From NCBI GenBank assembly GCA_947846985.1, contig CANTUZ010000001.1, positions 109,571,757 through 109,635,756 on the forward strand: 64,000 nucleotides of DNA, in the 5' to 3' direction. This DNA comes from Fratercula arctica. Lineage: Eukaryota; Chordata; Aves; Charadriiformes; Alcidae. Positions 57,230 to 64,000 of this stretch are shown here, piece by piece. A program made the translations under genes and the position numbers. A model generated the notes under the pieces. It ran no database searches, had not been told where the DNA came from, and worked only from the letters and a program-made list of their open reading frames with translations. Position 1 is the first letter of the stretch; every line of letters begins with the position of its first letter.

Positions 57230-60200
57230 AATAACATGAAAGGTAACATATTCCTCCAACAAGAAAAAAAAAAGGCTCCGTGATTTCTGAACCTTGTGCC
57301 AGATTTTACTATGTGAGGGACACAGTGCATTTATAGTGGCAATAGTGTCACTAATACAGCACGGACATGCTGGGCAGCTGTGAGCCTTAAGTTCATAAAT
57401 TGTAATAGCTCCTCTCATGAACGTGGTAAATAAGCAACAACTGTATTTCTTTGCTGTTCTTCAGCCTAGAAGTAAAATATGGACCTGGGAAAAAAAAAAA
57501 TGCAGCCAGTGGATTTATTCCCATAGGTTTATCCTTCAGATTCATTACAGTAATCCCATGATCCATTCTTGCCATAATCGTGCTTCGTAAGTACAAGTTT
57601 TACTTGATGGTTTCTCTCTGACAGTTCTTTTTTTAATTCTTTCATCTACTAACAATGCCGGCAGGGGGGAAAACAAATATGTGTTAGACTCAAGGTGATA
57701 CATATGATTTCTATAGAGGTGGAAAAGAATAAGAAAATAAATTGCTTATTCATTGGTGCTAGATGTCTAGGTAATAAGCACAATGAACTGGCAATTCTCC
57801 TCAGAGAGGTAATCTAGTCTAACTTGCTATGCTGAAAGCCAGTGAGGAGGGTTGTATGGTTGGAATGTGAAAAAAGAAAAGAAAAAATCACTGGCCACAA
57901 CGTTTTTAGGAAGGATAAGGCAGGGAGAATGGTATTTTCTAATAAACATTGTTATGTCTCATTGAGAATGGGAGAGTCATGGACATATGTAAATTAGCGC
58001 ACAGTCTAGCAGGGTGAGGGGTGGCTGCTTGTTACAGATCAAAATTAAACTAGCAAAGAGGATGAGCTACACATTCAGCAGCTGTCTGAACAGAAGCAAA
58101 TGGTGCTACAAATGAAATTGCAGTGGGGTGAGCATGAATAGTTATTTCAGATTATTTAATTTTACATAAAACTACTGCATTAAGATTAACTAGGTTCCTG
58201 GTCATCATGAGGATGGAAAAAGATTAATTGATCCTTAATCTTAAATTAAAGTAGTTGCCCAAACCCTGCCCAGTCGTAGCCTGATAACATTCAATAAGCA
58301 TGAACAGAGGCCTTATTTTTAGACTTTCATACTTAAATCTGACAACTAATTTATCCAAGTCTTAAGGTTATATGTAAGTATTGGGAGGAGAAAGAAAGAA
58401 AAGAAGAAAACCTCAACAAATGAAAGTAGGGAATACATTTAAAATGTTTGCCAGCAGTTAGAAAGCCAGCTCTGGCTCAAAGCACATTGTGGTTAAATGA
58501 GATGCCTTGAAAACTCACAGCAGTTAAATAAGGAGGTGGGAGAGTAGTACAGTGGCAAACTTGCTGTCTCACACAACTGAGTATACACGCTCAGATTAGC
58601 ATGTAGTCCCCTTTGCAATAGTGACCATTAGAAATATGTGACAGGATATTCCTCATTGAAAATGTGATCCAGATTTGAGATTTAGGAAATACAACCATTT
58701 CATTCAGTCAAATAGACACTCTTCTATGTAAAGTCTGCACACTATGGCTTTAGAAGTGGATTTCATAACCATGGTCCTTGTGCCTGTTGATCACTGACAC
58801 AGAATTACAAAGACTTCTCATGCAGCAGATTTTAGTTTTACTGGCTTCTCTGCAAAAATATGGACCTACTCTAATGGATACTGGTATTCAAATGACAATT
58901 TAATCATTTGTCACTCGTATATTTATTAAAGGCAGTATTTGCAGCATGAGCTATTAGTAAGTTATAAGGCCTTTCTTGTTATTAAAGTGATTTAGTTTCA
59001 TTGCTTTTTATATCAACTTTTAACTTTCTCATAACTCACACAATAATCTTCATATTATTGCATTAATACATAATGTGTTATTATATAATTGTTGCTATCC
59101 TCTCTGGAGAGTCTGTGTATTAATAAATATTTTGGAACATGGCAGATATCCATGAGAGCTGTTTTCAATGAAGAGAAAGACTTCTAAAATGAATAATCCT
59201 TCCAAATGTGCAGTTTGAACAAACTCAGTAGAGACACATCAGATTTTAGCTGCTAGAATACCCTAAGCCTAGTATAAATGCTCTGAATTGTTTTCTGGAG
59301 GATTCTCTTATTCATTATCTCTATCTCTCTGTTAACTCTGAAGGATGTTTTTGCTAAGTGGGCTTTTTTTTTCCCCTAAACCATGGAAAAATTGCATTTG
59401 AAATCCTTATTAAGTAAACAGGACGAAACATTTGAAAGTTAGAAAATAACAATATTAAAACTTCTAGTGAAAATGTTAGGTATTTTGGCATAAATTATGT
59501 GACACAGCCTTAATTGCATGATCACATTTTTCTTTTTTCCGTATAGGTTCTGTTTGATATAGTCTTCACATAATAAGCAACTATTCAACATGTCTTTTAT
59601 CATTATTGCCCAGTACATATCTCTAGGATTTATTTACTGCGCTCTGTCCAATTCTTCTCTGAAATTGGAAATATTAATTGCCATGTGGATTTTTCTGATT
59701 TGATCGTTACTGTAGCATCTGAGTACTTCGTAAACCATATCACAGCACCTCTTTACTGCTGGAAAAAAAAATCAGCATTCAGAGATTGAGATTAAAAATA
59801 TCCCTTAATTTTAGAATCCCCAAATTATGCCTTATTCTTTGGAGGGTGTTATATTATGTACAAAAATGCACCACATGCAGATATGCCTGGGTCTTCTCAG
59901 TACCGTCAGTGGTGCTTATGTACCTCTGCTCTGTCACCTTCCAGAATTAATGTCAGATTTAGGTCAGTTTAATGCTACTGAGAAATAGTTACACTCTTAA
60001 CACTGCTCAGAAAATGAAGTCATATGCAAATGAACAGGAATCAGATTGCAGTGAAACTCTTCAGACAAAATTTATTAGTCCCTGGCACATCAATCAATGG
60101 CTGTGCATAAAAGATATGTATCAGACTAATCCTGCATCTTTCATAAAGCATAAAATTTACAATACCTATAATATCCTTATGCATAAACTTAAATGTGAAT

Positions 60201-60690
60201 TGCCAATGTTTGCAATTATCTAGAAAATGGCCTGCTCTTATAATTATTAAAGCAAATGTATAAACCCCGGATGACAGAAAACACAATTTTACTGCTATTA
60301 AGAGACAATTTAATGTATGAAATCACATTAGCATGCTCAAAAGATGGCTTTCAATCATTCACATGAACATTACAAACCTGTTCTCGGGAACTTCAAAAAG
60401 AGGATGGGTGATTCTTCAGAGATAAACCTTTATGAGTAGATTTACTTGCACGTTGCAAGTACAGCAGAATAGCTACCTGCTCTCCTGAGAAACCACCAAC
60501 TCTACGAACTTCCTTCGTATACCAAGGAGTGAAACCATTTATATAAATCTGATACAAAATTTTTGGGGGGGACAAAAGCAAATTTCCAGCTGTGATTTCT
60601 TAATATTAATTAGATGCTTCTCTCCCACTTCAGGGCCTGGAAGGCAGGAAGGAGAGGGAGGTGAAGGATTTTTATTCATTGGGCCCCTCA
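57230..60690. other. Unique AT-rich sequence, no gene recognised
   Basis: Short chance frames only (83 codons at 59972). Some stretches, such as 58130-58230, are rich in homeodomain-like cores. No repeat family recognised. Confidence 0.5.
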
Positions 60691-60699
60691 CCTACTCTG

Positions 60700-60805
60700 T
60701 GACAGAATGGGAGAGGACTTAGACTACTGTCTTCCTCTGCCAGGGCGAGTTCAAACCAGTGACCAGGCTGGTATCCTAACATCCAAACCACTGCATACCT
60801 GCAGG
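60700..60805 (-). mobile_element. tRNA-derived SINE fossil (minus strand)
   Basis: Reading the minus strand: CAGGTATGCAGTGGTTTGGA (A-box-like, close to the usual GTGCAGTGGTTAG), then CCAGCCTGGTCACTGGTTTGAACTC, where GGTTTGAACTC matches the B-box pattern GGTTCGANTC with few changes, then CTGGCAGAGGAAGAC. Box order and spacing fit a tRNA-related SINE head. No poly-A or LINE-like tail was seen. Confidence 0.45.
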
Positions 60806-60809
60806 GGAG

Positions 60810-62730
60810 AGTGCAGACACATTAAGTACAGACCTGTCAGAAAATATCTGACTTTATATGAAGCCAGAAGTTTCCTCTGTAGACCTGATCTTTTTTTTGA
60901 TGCCTTTCCCACAGCAGCAGCCTTCTCCCCAATCATTCTCAAGAAGACTTCATCCTCTCTTTGATGACATTTCTGAATGTCCATACACTTCATCCTCAAA
61001 GAGAAGTTTAGGAAACTTCCCTGACTTATTCTCTCTTTCCATTTGCCCTCCTGCTATATAGCTCCATGACAATTTAGACTATTCCAGTTGGTACAGTAGC
61101 TATGTTTTTTGACATAACTCAGAGCCTTATGTCTGCTCTTTGGAGATGCATTTCCAAGTCCAGAAATAATAACAGCAGGAAAACTTACTTCCAATAACAT
61201 AGACCTGATCCTGAATTTTTGAGGATTACCTGGCTATTCTGTATTTTTACTAGAATGTTGCTTCTTTATAAGTAAGTGCCACATTTTCTTAGTATGAGAG
61301 AACCTGCATCAAATTCTTAGGAAGGTATCCAAAAGGTAAGTGTGGAAAAACAGAGACCTTATATAATTTAAACATATTTTATAGTGTCTTTTGTGTAAAT
61401 AGTTTGCCTTTTTCATTATGGATTAACTGATATCTGACAAAAGTCAAGAGCCAGTTGTGCTGTAGCTATATTTCTGATTACCCGATAAATATGAAATCCA
61501 GTTTAATTTATGAGAGGACAGTTAAGTGCAAAACCTTGATATGGAAGATACGTGAATGACCAAGGTCAAAAACCATAATAGACTTCTGTGTTTAGAGCTT
61601 AAATAATAACTCATAATCAGTAGAGATAGGAGAGAAAATGGAGGTCAAACACTGGTAGAAAGATTGAAGCAGCAAGTGCAGATGTTATTCAAACTGACAA
61701 AGTAAATATTATTTCAGTGAATGGCACATTCACTTTTCTTTTTTTTTTTGGCTCCCATTTGTGATATGCAATAAAACATTACCAGCCTTAACTGGAACTG
61801 CTTATCTGCTAAGAAAAGGACTCATGCAGACACAAACTGGGAGGGAAATCTCATTTGTGTAGACAGGCGTGTGTGTATATATATTTTTGGATTGCAAAAT
61901 AGCACCCAAGTTGAGTTTTCATTGTTGCATAAACATGGCTGAATTTCAGCTTTCATTTTCTACTTGAATTATCATCTATATCTCCACCCATGAAAAAATT
62001 AAAATAATTTCCAAATAATTAAAACCAACCTCTGTTTTTCAGTGCTAGGGGCTTCCACAGTTTCACACTCTCTGAGCTTTGATTAATAAGTCTTTAGTTG
62101 AAAGAAATTTTTATTAGGAGGGGACTCCAGGGACTATCTTCCTCTGAAATTTTTTAGTGGTATAAGATGGTATAGTTTAGAATTCAATTATGTGCATGAA
62201 AGCCAGATGCATTTCTTACCAAAGAAAATGGAATTAAGAGTACTTGTTAGAATTCTTTATAATTTGTTTTCTTGAACTAAATATTAAATAAAGATATTTG
62301 AATCTGTAGAACGCCATTCTCAGTCAGGAGCTAGTGTCTATATCAAGATGGATGTTTATGATCCATAGCACAAGGCAAGTTCTCAGGAGAAAGACAAAGC
62401 CTCAAGTTGAAGTGAGTGAAACAGGCTATGAAAAGAGTAAGGTGGAACAACATAAAGCAAAACTTATCTTCAGTCAGAAAAACATACAGAAAGATAAAGG
62501 ATTTCTGAAGTGTTGGCTGAGTTGCAGACAGATATGCACAAGGATGAACTGGTACAGGAAAGAAAATAAACACTATAAACATTGTCTGTTGAATAAAGAA
62601 TTTATTTGTAAACCCATTAATTGTTGCTCAAAGCAGGCATTGGGCAAGAGAGGAATATGAACAAAATAGAACTAATACGTCTACCTGGCTACGTTCCATA
62701 GGGATTGACAATGTTGGAGGATCCTTTAAA
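60810..62730. other. Unique AT-rich sequence, no gene recognised
   Basis: The longest frame is 108 codons (62334-62660 plus), lysine-rich and unfamiliar, in A-rich DNA. Not supported as a gene. Confidence 0.5.
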
Positions 62731-62880
62731 AATTTTTTTTTTTTTAAAATTACAACTTCAATAGAGAGTAAAGAACAGGGCAATGGGACTTACTAACCAC
62801 CTGTATATCATCCGGCTGTATGGTTGATAATCCCATACAGAATGTGCTCAGCAAAATATTTGTAAGATGAGCCTGGTCAT

Positions 62881-63158
62881 GTAGCAATAGGACGAGGGGC
62901 AGTGGTTTTAAACTAGAGCAGGGTAGGTTTAGATTAGACATTAGGAAGAAGTTCTTTACAATGAGGGTGGTGAAACACTGGCACAGGTTGCCCAGAGAGG
63001 TGGTGGAGGCCCCGTCCCTGGAGACATTCAAGGCCAGGCTTGATGAGGCTCTGAGCAATCTGATCTAGTTGAAGATGTCCCTGCTTACTGCAGGGGGGTT
63101 GGACTAGATGACCTTTAAAGGTCCCTTCCAACCCAACACATTCTAGGATTCTATGATT
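62881..63158 (+). mobile_element. CR1 LINE 3'-terminal fragment
   Basis: The end of ORF2 ([20 protein letters not shown], then [20 protein letters not shown] can be read) and the tail (AGATGACCTTTAAAGGTCCC, ending ATTCTAGGATTCTATGA). Two octamers close it near 63155. 5'-truncated. It belongs to a different subfamily from the 15.2 and 36.0 kb copies, as the segment reads GAGAGGTGGTGGAGGCCCCG where those have GAGAAATTGTGAGTGCTCCA. Confidence 0.93.
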
Positions 63159-63164
63159 TATGCT

Positions 63165-64000
63165 TAAATAGCATAAGAAGAGAGAAAGTTTTAGAACTGA
63201 TGTAATGTCAAAAGTTACTGCCTTGTATTGATATACTGCCTTAAACCTTCTGTTTGAGATCTAGCACAAACATTAATTCCAAACACACAAATTGTATGTG
63301 ACAAGTTCCAACAACAGAAAGAAAAGTTGTGCTACCTTATGAATGGCAGTCTAGTCTCATCAAGTTTTGGTCACATAATGCAGAAAAAAATCCAACACAT
63401 TACAGACCTGAATTATAAAACAAGTAATCTCTTTACTGTGCAAGTCCATCTACATGAACCAAAGGATCTCTTAACCTCTGATCAGAATAAGAAAATCAAT
63501 CAAACAAATATTAAGCAAGGAGAAGGATGTGAATTATTTTGCCTGCCCTCAGTGCTTTAAACAGCAGATGCAAATCATATATGATCATTGTGCAAGACTG
63601 ATATAATTGGATTCAGCACCGTTTTTTTTGTATTCAACATGCTAGAAGGCTAAGACAAAAATATACCCCAAATTTATTAACATTAATAAAATAATATCCT
63701 TCTTTGAGCTTAAAATATGGAGCACATTATGGACCAGTATGACTTCTGGGATCGCTGTACTGTTGATACTTTTCTGAATAAGGAAAAAATGAGAATACTA
63801 AAACTTGGGCAAAAAGGAGCCCAGTTTAGACAAGCACAGAGCCCTCTGATCCCACAAGCTGTGGCAGGACAACTGACATCATAATGACCCAAAACATTTA
63901 GGGACTACTGGATCATCAGCTCTCAAAGCTGTCCTGGAGTTTATGAAGAGCAGCTTGTATAGGCACTGAATATATACTGATTAGCAATGGATTTAAGTGT
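63165..64000. other. Unique sequence to the window end
   Basis: Short chance frames only (77 codons at 63327 plus); nothing recognised. Confidence 0.5.

Noticed and set aside
62334..62660. 108-codon plus-strand frame
   Set aside because: Lysine-rich peptide in A-rich DNA with no recognisable domain or splice support.
1..64000. CRISPR array, prophage, plasmid or bacterial operon
   Set aside because: The tandem repeats have no regular unique spacers and coding density is far too low; the CR1 content indicates a bird genome.

Overview
This window looks like nuclear DNA from a bird. The clearest sign is a set of CR1-family LINE fragments (chicken-repeat-1 type). Several end in the CR1 3' signature, tandem copies of an ATTCTATG-like octamer, and carry the characteristic C-terminal reverse-transcriptase peptide of CR1 ORF2. 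A dispersed repeat at about 42.7-43.4 kb also matches, from memory, a family I know only from birds. The rest is AT-rich, stop-rich sequence with homopolymer runs and microsatellites, as expected of intergenic or deep intronic vertebrate DNA. No bacterial operons, ribosome binding sites, CRISPR arrays, plasmid or phage functions are visible.

No host protein-coding gene can be named. Most open frames of 60-130 codons look like chance. The longest (about 340-357 codons at 43.6-44.7 kb, and 100-147 codons at 39.75-40.2 kb) are by-products of simple repeats whose unit has no stop codon. The genuine protein-coding signal is retrotransposon-derived: a 210-codon open CR1 ORF2 tail at 35.99-36.62 kb, a broken antisense one at 51.6-52.5 kb, and an internally deleted copy at 18.6-19.6 kb.

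Layout: 0-5.3 kb has a GC-richer patch (2.3-3.05 kb, including a diverged tandem repeat), a CR1 stub and a CpG-dense block (4.9-5.3 kb) that may be a conserved regulatory element. From 5.3 to 29 kb the DNA is mostly unique and AT-rich, with tRNA-related SINE fossils and two CR1 copies. At 29.3-29.8 kb two CR1 tails abut head to tail. Between 30 and 40 kb lie opposed poly-G and poly-C runs, a paired HNF1-like palindrome, the best-preserved CR1, and a 282-nt pure-purine tract. Between 42.7 and 44.6 kb an avian dispersed repeat is followed by a hexanucleotide-based minisatellite with internal register shifts. Between 46.5 and 47.0 kb is a candidate spliced exon followed by LTR-like sequence. Between 51.5 and 63.2 kb are more CR1 copies (one very old), MIR-like and SINE-like relics, and two minus-strand stretches (56.36-56.50 and 57.03-57.22 kb) that look like coding exons of an unrecognised gene and join in frame.

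The best leads are the phase-slipped minisatellite, the candidate exons, the purine tract and the candidate regulatory blocks. All homology statements rest on recognition by eye; no search was run.
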